Assembly: GCA_019240115.1 (NCBI GenBank)
Contig: JAFAYV010000044.1
Location: forward strand, 1 to 42,624
Reading direction: 5' to 3'
From: Solirubrobacterales bacterium
GTDB taxonomy: Bacteria > Actinomycetota > Thermoleophilia > Solirubrobacterales > Solirubrobacteraceae
Length of the DNA: 42,624 bases
Shown here: in pieces, positions 1-7,785 of the stretch
Layout: the number at the start of each line of letters is the position of its first letter
How positions within the stretch are numbered: the stretch's first letter is position 1
The notes under the pieces: model-generated
Database searches by the model: none
Seen by the model: the letters and a program-made list of their open reading frames with translations, nothing else
What the model was told of the DNA's origin: nothing
Translations under genes and position numbers: made by a program

Positions 1-178
1 CCGGCGGCGGCACCGCGACCGGCGGCGGCACCGCGACCGGCGGCGGCACCGCGGCCGACGGCGGCACCGCGACCGGCGGCGGCACCGCGGCCAGTGGCAC
101 CGCGGCCGGCGGCGACTGCACCTGGTGCCCTGCGGTTCGCTCGTCGACGTGCCCCTGGGTGTCGTTCGTCACGCCCAT
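1..178 (-). CDS. N-terminal fragment of a Pro/Val/Ala-rich protein (runs off left edge)
   Basis: An open frame on the minus strand starts at the ATG at 178 and stays open to the window edge (59 codons visible). About 19 hydrophilic residues (MGVTNDTQGHVDER...) are followed by a run of PPPVAV and PPSAAV hexads written by the 18-bp repeat. Nearly all codons before the repeat end in G or C, which supports this strand. It lies 81 nt downstream of the hydrolase gene ending at 260 and points the same way, so it may be the next gene of the polysaccharide operon. The plus-strand frames are also open here, and one gives GGGTAT repeats that read on into the end of the neighbouring gene, so strand choice is not certain. 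No function can be assigned: the proline-rich segment is probably a linker. Confidence 0.45.
   Translation of the reverse strand, partial: MGVTNDTQGHVDERTAGHQVQSPPAAVPLAAVPPPVAVPPSAAVPPPVAVPPPVAVPPP
3..107. repeat. 18-bp tandem repeat, about 5.5 units
   Basis: The unit ggcggcggcaccgcgacc is repeated from position 3 with small substitutions (acc/gcc and ggc/gac). It decays into a 15-bp variant at 93-107. The period is a multiple of three, so length changes would keep frame. On the minus strand it encodes PPPVAV hexads. Confidence 0.85.
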
Positions 179-259
179 CACCACACACAACGCCGGACGC
201 TCCGCCGTTTTCACGAGCCGTCGCGCCGAGCCAGGCGCATCGTCGGCGCCCTCGAGCGG

Positions 260-1738
260 TCAGCCGGCGGTCAGCACGAGCACCCAGTCGGTCCCGTGCC
301 CGGCGTTCTGGCCGGGCGGGACGAACTGGCGCCGGCCGGCGTTGCGCAGGCGGTCGGCGCTCGGCCGGTAGCGGCCGTCGGTCGGGTCATACCACTGGGC
401 GCGGGTCGGCCCGGCCATGCGCGACATGTCGACGATGATCGGCGCCCCCGAGGGGACGTAGGCGATCGCCAGACGCCCGTCGGGCGTGCGTGCGGCGGTG
501 ACGTACGTGCTGGCGTTCGTGTTCGCGGTGGGGTCGAAGGCGCCGTAGCCGCCGACGACGAGGCCATGGCGGATGTCGGGCACGAGTCGATACCACGGAC
601 GCCCGGCGAACAGCCGCGTGGCGAGCGCGAGCTGGCGCGTTCCCGCGGTCACGACGTGCTGTTGCCAGCCCTGCGCGAACGGCCAGATCCAGTGGTTGCC
701 GTAGAGCTGTCCGGTGGCGCCGGAGAGCAGCGTCCAGTACTCCTCGCGGCGCAGCGTCTCGGGTCCCGTGTACTGGTACTCGCCGTCGTAGCTGGCCTCG
801 ACCATGAACACCGGCAGGTGGTCGCGGCGCTCGTACTCGCCCAGCACCGCCGCGTAGGTGGTCTCAAACTCGAACGGATAGGCGGCGTCGAGCGAGATGA
901 GCGGGCGCCAGCGCGGGTCCGACAGCGAGCCGACGAGGTTGGGCGGGGACAGCTCGACCGTCTGGGGCGCCTGAGGGCTGACGCTGCGGATGCCGCGGGC
1001 GACCGCGAGCGCCGCCTCGTCGTCGGTGGGATCGGTCGCGTTGGCGAAGTCGTTGCCGCTTAGCCACACGATGTTCGTGAAGCGGCGGAAGCGAGTCGCG
1101 ACGTAGCGACCGTAGCGGTAGTCGGCGGCTCGGCCGTTGGCGCGCAGGACGTTCAGCCAGCCGCCCGTCTCGATCGGGTCGAGGAACACCGCGATGTGAT
1201 CACGCGCGGCCGCGGTGAGGATCTGCGCCGCGCGATCGAAGTACGCGGGGTTCGGCGTCGAGAGGTCTCCGGGCGTGCGGAAGGGCACGATGCCGTCGTA
1301 GGTCGCGCCGTTTGCCCGCCCCCCGGTGTAGCTGTCGTCGAGCAGCTCGATCCAGGCGGCGTTGAACCCCTGGCGCTCGCGCTCGGCGAGGAAGCCATCG
1401 GCATCGGCGACCGAGAGGTTGACGATCAGCGAGTGCGGCGAGTCGCCCACGATGAGAAACGGTCGCCCGCGCTGGTCGACGAGATAGCGGCGGTTCGCCG
1501 ACATCTTCAGCGGGAACGCCGGTCCCGCCGGGGCGGTCCGGGCGTGCGCGCGGGTGGCCGCGGCGCCCGCCCGCGCGGCCCGCGGGTGCGCCGGCGTCGA
1601 GGATGCGGTCACCGCGAGGACGATGACCGCGAGCACGGCGAGCGCGAGGACCGTGGCGACGCCCTGCACGCGCCCGTCGCGCAGCCACTCGCGCGGGTCG
1701 GTGCGTCGCACCAGCTCCCGCACCTCAGCCCCGCGCAC
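260..1738 (-). CDS. Membrane-anchored DUF4038 (apiosidase-like) glycoside hydrolase
   Basis: This 492-aa protein has a short cytoplasmic N-terminus, one transmembrane segment at about residues 27-46, then an Ala/Arg-rich linker. From about residue 76 it matches the DUF4038/apiosidase-like TIM barrel as I know it: FPLKMSANRRYLVDQRGRPF, then LIVGDSPHSL, with the family's FNAAWIELL strand soon after. The last ~90 residues (DIRHGLVVGGYGAFDP and beyond, with MSRMAGPTRAQWYDPTDGRY) resemble the C-terminal beta domain that often follows it (the putative collagen-binding domain of PF12904 type). The orientation implies the catalytic part faces outside. The start overlaps the upstream glycosyltransferase by 14 nt, so it is translated with the polysaccharide genes and probably trims or remodels their product. 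The substrate is unknown, and DUF4038 proteins are often annotated only as putative hydrolases. Confidence 0.8.
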   Translation of the reverse strand: MRGAEVRELVRRTDPREWLRDGRVQGVATVLALAVLAVIVLAVTASSTPAHPRAARAGAAATRAHARTAPAGPAFPLKMSANRRYLVDQRGRPFLIVGDSPHSLIVNLSVADADGFLAERERQGFNAAWIELLDDSYTGGRANGATYDGIVPFRTPGDLSTPNPAYFDRAAQILTAAARDHIAVFLDPIETGGWLNVLRANGRAADYRYGRYVATRFRRFTNIVWLSGNDFANATDPTDDEAALAVARGIRSVSPQAPQTVELSPPNLVGSLSDPRWRPLISLDAAYPFEFETTYAAVLGEYERRDHLPVFMVEASYDGEYQYTGPETLRREEYWTLLSGATGQLYGNHWIWPFAQGWQQHVVTAGTRQLALATRLFAGRPWYRLVPDIRHGLVVGGYGAFDPTANTNASTYVTAARTPDGRLAIAYVPSGAPIIVDMSRMAGPTRAQWYDPTDGRYRPSADRLRNAGRRQFVPPGQNAGHGTDWVLVLTAG

Positions 1739-2954
1739 CGGCCAGCTCCAGCTCCGCCAGCAGGGTGGCCGCGACCGCGGGCGGCGCGAACAGGCGCTCG
1801 GCCTCGGCGCGCGCGATCCCGGCCAGCTCGTCGCGGCGCTCGTCGGCGATCGCGAGCACGTCGCGGACGGCGTGCTCGAAGGCGTCGGCGTCGCCGTTGG
1901 CGAACACCGTGCAGACGCGGGGGTCGAGCCCGTCCACGGCGCCCACCTCGTCGCTGGCCACGACCGGCGTCCCGCAGGCGAGCGCCTCGCCGACGGTGAG
2001 CGCGAACGGCTCGTAGCGACTCGGCTGCAGCACCGCCGCCGCCTCGCGGTACATCTCGGTCAGCCGCTCGGGCTCGACGCCGCCGAGGTAGCTGGCCACG
2101 CCCGGATGCAGTCCCGCCAGCAGCCCGGTGTAGTCCGACCAGGTCGTGCGCCCGCCGATGACCACGATCTCGACCTGGCCCTCGAGGTCGGCGAGCCGGT
2201 GCGAGAGGTCGACGACCATCTCGACCCCCTTGCGCACCGCGATCCGCGAGACGTAGAGCAGCTGCAGCGGCCGCTGGGTGCGACGCGGGCGCGCGAGCTC
2301 GAAGCGGTCGAGATCGATCGGGTTGACGACAACGCCGAGGCGCTCGGGCGAGATCCGGTAGTCGGTCGCCAGATGCTCGGAGAAGCGCCGGCTGACGCCG
2401 AGCACCCGCGCCGCCTGGGGCAGGTCGCGCCGCTGGATGGCGGCGCGCAGCGCCAGCACCGCGGCGACGAGCGCGCGGCGCAGCGGGGGCTCGAGCGCCC
2501 GCGCGAAGTGCGCCTCGCGCCGATGCCAGCGCAGCTCGCCGGCGGCGTGGGTGGAGGGGTGCACGACGATCGGGGGCAGCACGTCGCGCAGCCCGCGCAG
2601 GCCGCCGAGCTCGGACTGCGAGAACTGGTAGACGACGTCGTAGGGCTCGCGCGCGTGGTGCTCGGCGATCGACCGGGCCAGCCCCCACTGGGCGCGCAGG
2701 CGGAACATGTAGCCGCTGAGAAAGGCCATCATCGGTACCCGGTTATACCAGCGGCCCCACCGCCACTTGGTCGGGCGCAGCACGAACCGCAGTCCCTCGA
2801 TGCCCTGCAGGGCACGCGGGACCTGATCGGGGCCGACGTCGAGGAAGCAGTCGATCTCGGCGCCCGCGCGCGCGAGCTCGCGCAGCAGCTGGGTTCCGAC
2901 GTACGGCGCGCCGCCGTCCTCGGTCGGCGTCGGCCCGAGCCACGCGATCCTCAC
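1725..2954 (-). CDS. Glycosyltransferase family 4 (GT-B fold)
   Basis: The 409-aa protein begins at a GTG (VRIAWLGPTPTEDGG) that overlaps the stop of the flippase gene as GTGA. AGGGAGG lies about 6 nt upstream. The same frame stays open far upstream, but that stretch is antisense to nothing recognisable and lies inside the flippase gene, so the GTG is preferred. The N-terminal Rossmann half carries the GG-x-P-Y-V acceptor-side loop. The C-terminal half has the nucleotide-sugar domain with YVSRIAVRKGVEM and the retaining GT4 E-x7-E motif in EPFALTVGEALACGTPVV. It is predicted to be cytosolic and to add one sugar to the lipid-linked repeat unit. Donor and acceptor cannot be read from sequence. 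Confidence 0.88.
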   Translation of the reverse strand: MRIAWLGPTPTEDGGAPYVGTQLLRELARAGAEIDCFLDVGPDQVPRALQGIEGLRFVLRPTKWRWGRWYNRVPMMAFLSGYMFRLRAQWGLARSIAEHHAREPYDVVYQFSQSELGGLRGLRDVLPPIVVHPSTHAAGELRWHRREAHFARALEPPLRRALVAAVLALRAAIQRRDLPQAARVLGVSRRFSEHLATDYRISPERLGVVVNPIDLDRFELARPRRTQRPLQLLYVSRIAVRKGVEMVVDLSHRLADLEGQVEIVVIGGRTTWSDYTGLLAGLHPGVASYLGGVEPERLTEMYREAAAVLQPSRYEPFALTVGEALACGTPVVASDEVGAVDGLDPRVCTVFANGDADAFEHAVRDVLAIADERRDELAGIARAEAERLFAPPAVAATLLAELELAGARG

Positions 2955-4378
2955 TGCGGCCCTCCCTCGGGACCCCGCGAGCGGCCTCCGGGGAGCCGAC
3001 GGCGCAGCTTGGCCAGCTTGGGGCCGAACACCCGTCCGAGCTGCTCGACGAGCAGCCGTCCGTCGCTCGGCCGCAGCACGAGCAGGCCCCGCAGCGAGAC
3101 CCCGAGCTTGCGCCGCGAGGCGAAGGCGAGCACCGAGAAGCTCGTCGAGTAGGCGACGAGGCTGACGAGCGCCGCCCCTTCGCCGCCCATCGACGGCAGC
3201 AGCAGGATGAGGCCGGGGATCGTGATGCAGATCGCGGCGATCTCGGCCAGGGCCGCCCACCCCGGGTGCCCGGTGCTCGTCACCGCGCTGGAGAGCACCG
3301 CAGAGGCGGTCAGCGGGATGCCGGCGCCGAGCAGGATCCAGATCATCGGGACCGCGCCCTTGAACGAGGAGCCGAACACGAGCGGGACCACCACCGGGCT
3401 CGCGACCGCGACCCCGATGCTGACGACGAGCACGCCGAGGAGCACGGTGCGCACGACCTTCTCGATCAGGTCGGTGCTTCCGGTGGCGAAGCGCGGCATC
3501 GTTCCCGAGGTCAGCGCGGTCGCGAAGGGATTGACGAGCACGCCCGAGGCGGTGACCGCGATCGCGTAGAGCCCGAGCTCGGCCGGGTTGACCAGCCGGG
3601 TCATGAGCAGCTGGTCGAAGCGGACGTTGACGAGTTGCCCGATGCCCGCCGCCCACGCGCGCAGCCCGAACGGCACGCCCTCGCGCACCACCTGGCGATC
3701 GAAGCGCAGCGGCCGGTAGCGGCGCGCGAACGGGACGAGGAAGACGATCGGCAGCGTCCCGCCGCCGATCGACAGGATCGCCGCCGAGGCGACGGTCAGA
3801 TGGCCGATGAGGAAGAGCACGACGACGCCGACGATGAGCACGATCGGCGAGCAGAGCCGATAGGCGATGACCGGGCCCCAGCGGTTCTCGCCGACGCAGG
3901 TGTCGGTGATGACCTGGTTGACGAAGGCGAGCGGGAGGATCGCGAAGCCGATGAACACCCACCTCGAGACAACGTGATGCGAGCCGCCGACAAGATGGCC
4001 GACGAGGGGGCCGATGCCGATCGCCACCGCGCCGAGGAAAAGGTAGACGGCGCCGATCGTGCCGACCACGGTGCCCGGTCGCCGGCCGGTGGCCACGGCG
4101 CGGAAGGTGTACATGCTGAGGCCCAGGGTCAGCATGATCGGAGCGAGGCTCAGCGGCGCGGTGATCGCCGCCAGCTCGCCGCGACCCGTCGGGCCCAGCG
4201 CGCGCGCCTGGAGCGGCGCGGTGACGATCCCGGCGGCGACGAGCGCGAAGTTGGCGGCGGTCAGCTTGCTGATGACCGAGGCGAGCCGCGGCGGCTTGGC
4301 CGTGCCGCCCTCGGCCTCGCGCGGCGGCGCATCGGAGGCGCCGGCCTCGCCGTCGGACTTGACCGCGGTGAAGCTCAT
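2951..4378 (-). CDS. Wzx-like oligosaccharide flippase (MOP superfamily)
   Basis: The 475-aa integral membrane protein has a hydrophilic ~35-residue N-terminus, then 12-14 hydrophobic segments starting with ANFALVAAGIVTAPLQARAL. It ends in a basic cytoplasmic tail. The early motif RALGPTGRGELAAI is the polysaccharide-export flippase signature that follows helix 1. Family knowledge: Wzx proteins move undecaprenyl-linked repeat units across the membrane before Wzy polymerisation. Here a Wzy-like and a Wzz/Wzc-like gene share the operon, so a Wzx/Wzy pathway is the natural reading. Start and stop both overlap neighbours by 4 nt (ATGA and GTGA). Confidence 0.88.
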   Translation of the reverse strand: MSFTAVKSDGEAGASDAPPREAEGGTAKPPRLASVISKLTAANFALVAAGIVTAPLQARALGPTGRGELAAITAPLSLAPIMLTLGLSMYTFRAVATGRRPGTVVGTIGAVYLFLGAVAIGIGPLVGHLVGGSHHVVSRWVFIGFAILPLAFVNQVITDTCVGENRWGPVIAYRLCSPIVLIVGVVVLFLIGHLTVASAAILSIGGGTLPIVFLVPFARRYRPLRFDRQVVREGVPFGLRAWAAGIGQLVNVRFDQLLMTRLVNPAELGLYAIAVTASGVLVNPFATALTSGTMPRFATGSTDLIEKVVRTVLLGVLVVSIGVAVASPVVVPLVFGSSFKGAVPMIWILLGAGIPLTASAVLSSAVTSTGHPGWAALAEIAAICITIPGLILLLPSMGGEGAALVSLVAYSTSFSVLAFASRRKLGVSLRGLLVLRPSDGRLLVEQLGRVFGPKLAKLRRRLPGGRSRGPEGGPQ

Positions 4379-5517
4379 GATCGGATCGTCGCCTGCGCGC
4401 GTGCCGAGGCAGCGCCGTCGGGCCGTCCGAGGAGCTCTCGGTAGATCGTCAGCAGCCGCTCGCTCTGGCGGGCCGAGCCCGCCTCCTCGACGAAGCGCCG
4501 GCAGGCGCGGGGATCGACCCGCGCCGCCCGGCGGCAGGCGTCAGCGAGCGACGAGCCGGCGCTCCAGATCGCGCCGGCGCCGGTGCGCTCGATCACACCC
4601 GCCCAGCCCGAGGCGCGCGTGGTCACGACCGGCACGCCCCGCGACAGCCCCTCGAGGACCGCGACCGGGGCCGGATCGAAGGTCGTCGGGGCGACGAGCA
4701 CGTCGCAGGCCGCCAGCAGCCCCTCGGGCTCCACGAAGCCGAGCCCGGGGCGGTCGCCCGCGGTGACCTGCTCGGATCCGGGTCCGGCGAAGAGGAGGTC
4801 GAGCTCGGGCTCGCCGGCGAGCGCGAGCGCCTCGCGGAAACCCTTGCGCTCGTCGACGCCACCGAGAAAGCCGACCGTCAGGCGGTCGGCATCGACGACG
4901 AACCGGGCGCGCGCCTCGCGGCGCCGGGCGTCGGTCGGCGGCTGCCACGGCGGCGCCGACGGCGAGACGACCCAGCCGCCGCGCGGCTCGCCGTAGAGCC
5001 GGCGGAACTCGTCGCGCAGCAGCTCGGAGACGAACGACAGATGGGTGCGCCGGACGATCCGGCGATGGAGGCGATCGTCGAGCAGGAGCGTCGCGCGCGC
5101 CTGGACGGCGCGCAGGCGCGCCTCGGCCCCCCGTGCCGGCGGCTCGCCGCCTCGCTCGTGGGCGGCGCGGGCGATCATGTGCGAGGTGTGCAGGTCGGCG
5201 ACGTCGGCGAGGGTCGGCGCGTGGACGTGGATCAGGTCGGCGCGGACCGCGCGCAGCGCGCGCCGAGCCCGCCGCGACCATTCGAGGTGCTCGGGGAGCT
5301 TGGACAGCCCGGAGGGATTGCGCACCTCGATCACCTGCTCGGCGCCCGCGCGCAAGTCGTCGGGCACGTTGTCGCCGATGATGGCAAGCCGCCAGCCGGC
5401 GTCGAGCACGAAGTGCGAGAAGCTGTTCACGACGGCACCCATGCCCGTCGGGCCGGCGAAGTTGTCGTGCACGAGCGCGATCAGCGGCACGTCGGAGCGG
5501 TGGGCGGCGGGCGCCAT
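4375..5517 (-). CDS. Glycosyltransferase family 4-like protein
   Basis: This is a 380-aa GT-B protein. I place the start at the ATG at 5517 (MAPAAHRSDVPLIALVHDNF), which shares its A with the TGA of the upstream gene (TGATG). The frame continues open upstream only as a shadow of that gene. The N-terminal half has the GPTGMGAVVNSF loop typical of GT4 donors. The C-terminal half has VGFLGGVDERKGF and DVLVAPTTFDPAPVAVLEGL, where the first Glu of the E-x7-E motif is replaced by Asp. The stop overlaps the flippase start as ATGA. It is predicted to be a cytosolic sugar transferase of the repeat-unit pathway; specificity is unknown. Confidence 0.85.
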   Translation of the reverse strand: MAPAAHRSDVPLIALVHDNFAGPTGMGAVVNSFSHFVLDAGWRLAIIGDNVPDDLRAGAEQVIEVRNPSGLSKLPEHLEWSRRARRALRAVRADLIHVHAPTLADVADLHTSHMIARAAHERGGEPPARGAEARLRAVQARATLLLDDRLHRRIVRRTHLSFVSELLRDEFRRLYGEPRGGWVVSPSAPPWQPPTDARRREARARFVVDADRLTVGFLGGVDERKGFREALALAGEPELDLLFAGPGSEQVTAGDRPGLGFVEPEGLLAACDVLVAPTTFDPAPVAVLEGLSRGVPVVTTRASGWAGVIERTGAGAIWSAGSSLADACRRAARVDPRACRRFVEEAGSARQSERLLTIYRELLGRPDGAASARAQATIRS

Positions 5518-6629
5518 CAGTGCGCTTCCGCGGTCAGCGCGTGCAGCTCGTCCTCGAGCGCGCGCGTCATCGCGGCGGCGTCGAAGCGCTCGACGGCGAG
5601 CCGTCGACCCGCGGCGGCGATCCGCGCCCGCAGCGGCGCGTCGCCGAGCAGGCGGGCGACGGCGGCGGCGAGCGGCGCCGGCTCGGGACGGTCGACGAGC
5701 AGGCCGTCGACCTCGGGGTCGATGATCTCCAGCGGCCCCCCGCTCGCGGTCGCGACAACGGGCACGCCCTGGGCCATGGCCTCGAGCACGACGATCCCGA
5801 ACGGCTCGACGTCGGAGGCCGAGACCATGACGTCCATCGCGCCGATGTAGGGACGGGCGTCGTCGACCTGGCCGGTCATCGTCACCCGGTCGCGCACCCC
5901 CAGCTCGCCCGCGAGCGCCTCGAGCTCGTCCGCAAAGCCGGCGCTGAAGCCATGCGCGGTGCCGCCCACGATCAGCCCGTGGACGTCGTGGCCGTCGTCG
6001 AGCAGGCGGCGCAGCGCCCGCAGGAAGCGATGCTGGCCCTTCCACGGCTGCAGGCGGCCGACGATCCCGATCACGCGGCGGCCCGCCGGGATCCCGAGCC
6101 CGACCGGCTCCACCCGCTCGGTCCGCACCCCTGGATGCACGACGAACGTCCGCCGGTGGGGGCGCAGCGCGCCCTGGGCGCGGGCCGCCAGGCCCGACGA
6201 GCAGCCGACCGCGCGCGACGGCAGCGCGGTGGCGAGGCGGTCCATCCAGTGCGACTCCGGGACGCCGTGCTGCCACCACACGATCCGATCGCCGCGGCGC
6301 GCGCCGGCCGCCGCGGGGGCGCCGTAGAGCTGGGCCTTGGGATGCCAGTTGAGGACGAGGTCGGGCTGCTCGGCGGCGATCAGCGTCCGCAGCGCCCGGA
6401 TCGTGCGTCCGGTGGCGCGCGCGTCGCGCAGGCGACCGCACGGCACCGCGTACGTCGTCACCCCCGAGCCGCGCAGCTCATGCTCGAACGGCCCGGGCTC
6501 CAGGCAGGCGACGCTGTAGCGCACCCGCGTGCGATCGCCGCGGGTCACCGCCAGCCACAGCATCTGCTCGGCGCCGCCGAGCCGCTGCGACCACGGCACG
6601 CACACGAACACGCGCAGCGGCTCAGGCAT
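5517..6629 (-). CDS. Glycosyltransferase family 4
   Basis: The 370-aa protein opens with LRVFVCVPWSQRLGGAEQML, the GGAE loop of GT4 enzymes. The C-terminal donor domain shows IGIVGRLQPWKGQHRFLRAL, a GTAHG loop and the complete E-x7-E motif in EPFGIVVLEAMAQGVPVVAT followed by GGPLEII. It resembles the plus-strand enzyme at 15262-16608, which shares the same WKGQ and GGP-EII blocks, so the two may be paralogues. Its ATG lies inside the end of the upstream gene in the string ATGCCTGA, an 8-nt overlap. Sugar and linkage are unknown. Confidence 0.9.
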   Translation of the reverse strand: MPEPLRVFVCVPWSQRLGGAEQMLWLAVTRGDRTRVRYSVACLEPGPFEHELRGSGVTTYAVPCGRLRDARATGRTIRALRTLIAAEQPDLVLNWHPKAQLYGAPAAAGARRGDRIVWWQHGVPESHWMDRLATALPSRAVGCSSGLAARAQGALRPHRRTFVVHPGVRTERVEPVGLGIPAGRRVIGIVGRLQPWKGQHRFLRALRRLLDDGHDVHGLIVGGTAHGFSAGFADELEALAGELGVRDRVTMTGQVDDARPYIGAMDVMVSASDVEPFGIVVLEAMAQGVPVVATASGGPLEIIDPEVDGLLVDRPEPAPLAAAVARLLGDAPLRARIAAAGRRLAVERFDAAAMTRALEDELHALTAEAH

Positions 6630-7785
6630 CGAGCACCCCGAGCAGGCGCTCGGCGAGCACCGGCCAGTCGAAGCACCGCTCGTAGAGCGCCCGTCCGGCG
6701 GCGCCGAGTCGCGCGCGCCGCTCCGGGTCGTCGGCGAGCGCCGCGGCGGCGTCGGCGAAGTCCTCCGGCGCGTCGGGCCCGGTCAGCGTCAGCTCGGGCG
6801 CCCTCGTCAGGACGTCGTCGGAGAGGTGCCCCGCGGTCCCGAGCACCGGGACGCCGTTCTGCAGCGCCGCCATGACCGTCGTGCGCCGGGTCGAGACGCC
6901 GTCGCGATACGGGGCGAGGAAGATGTCGGAGGCGGCGATGTGCTCGGCGACCTCGCGCTCGTCGAGGAAGCCGGTGGCGCACAGCTCGACGTCGCCGCCC
7001 AGCGGCCGGCGGCCGGGCTCACCGGGCCCGAGGTCGAACAGCAGCACGCGCCGCCGCGCGCCGATCGCCTGCGCCGCCCCGAGCACGTGCTCGGCGAGCC
7101 GTCCCGGGTGGCGCAGCCCCATGCAGCTGAGCACGATCGTGTCCTCGTCGGCTCCGAGTCGCTCGCGCGCGGGAACGCGAGCCGTCCGCGCGTCGGGCAG
7201 GTTGGAGGCGACCGGCAGGTGGTGGACCGGTGCTCGCCCGCCCCGCCCGCCTCGCCCGCTCCGGCGCAGCCGCTCGGTCCAGGGCTGGATCGAGCACAGG
7301 CAGACGTCGGCGCACGCCTGCACGGCGCGCAGCTGGCCGCGCTGCCAGCCCCCCATCAGGACCCATGAGGGACTGTTCATGTCGACGTAGGTCTCGTGGA
7401 ACATGACCGCGATCCGGGGTCGGCCGGGCCGGCGTCGCAGGCCGGCGAGGAACCTCGGGAGCCCGGGGGCGAAGCCCCAGCGTCCGAACGAGAACGGGTT
7501 GTACTGGAGCACCACCGCATCCAACGCGTCAAGCCTGCACTCGCTCGCGGGCGCGACGGGTCGACCATCGGTCCACTCCCAGATCTCGGCGGCGACGCCG
7601 AGCTCGCGCAGCGAGCGCCCGAGCCGGTGCGTGTAGTCCCGGATGCCGTCGGCCTGGCTGTCCGAGCGGGCGACGATCAGCCCGATGCGCCGCGTCCGCG
7701 CGACGGGTCCACCCCGCGTCCCCGGCGCGCCGAGCGCTGCGCCACCGATCAGCCCGGGCGCCACTTCGTCGAGGGTCTCAGGCAT
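6622..7785 (-). CDS. GT-B glycosyltransferase with divergent catalytic loop
   Basis: The 387-aa protein starts at the ATG at 7785 (MPETLDEVAPGLIGG), within ATGCCTGA, overlapping the polymerase stop by 8 nt. After ~35 linker residues the fold begins at RRIGLIVARSDSQADGIRDY, with a typical first Rossmann strand. The C-terminal half has ASDIFLAPYRDGVSTRRTTV followed by MAALQNGVPVLGTAG. This is the position of the GT4 E-x7-E motif, but neither Glu is present, only Arg/Asp and Met. A His in MFHETY matches the acceptor-side region. It may belong to a divergent retaining family or use another catalytic arrangement. Confidence 0.8.
   Translation of the reverse strand: MPETLDEVAPGLIGGAALGAPGTRGGPVARTRRIGLIVARSDSQADGIRDYTHRLGRSLRELGVAAEIWEWTDGRPVAPASECRLDALDAVVLQYNPFSFGRWGFAPGLPRFLAGLRRRPGRPRIAVMFHETYVDMNSPSWVLMGGWQRGQLRAVQACADVCLCSIQPWTERLRRSGRGGRGGRAPVHHLPVASNLPDARTARVPARERLGADEDTIVLSCMGLRHPGRLAEHVLGAAQAIGARRRVLLFDLGPGEPGRRPLGGDVELCATGFLDEREVAEHIAASDIFLAPYRDGVSTRRTTVMAALQNGVPVLGTAGHLSDDVLTRAPELTLTGPDAPEDFADAAAALADDPERRARLGAAGRALYERCFDWPVLAERLLGVLDA

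Noticed and set aside
1554-3152. 532-codon plus-strand frame opposite the hydrolase and GT4 genes
   Set aside because: The minus-strand genes have domain motifs and coupled starts; the plus-strand frame is Arg/Gly-rich shadow sequence.
2954-3962. Upstream continuation of the GT4 frame at 1725 as one long 745-aa protein
   Set aside because: The added residues are an Arg-rich shadow of the flippase gene; the GTG at 2954 has AGGGAGG and the GTGA overlap used by neighbouring genes.
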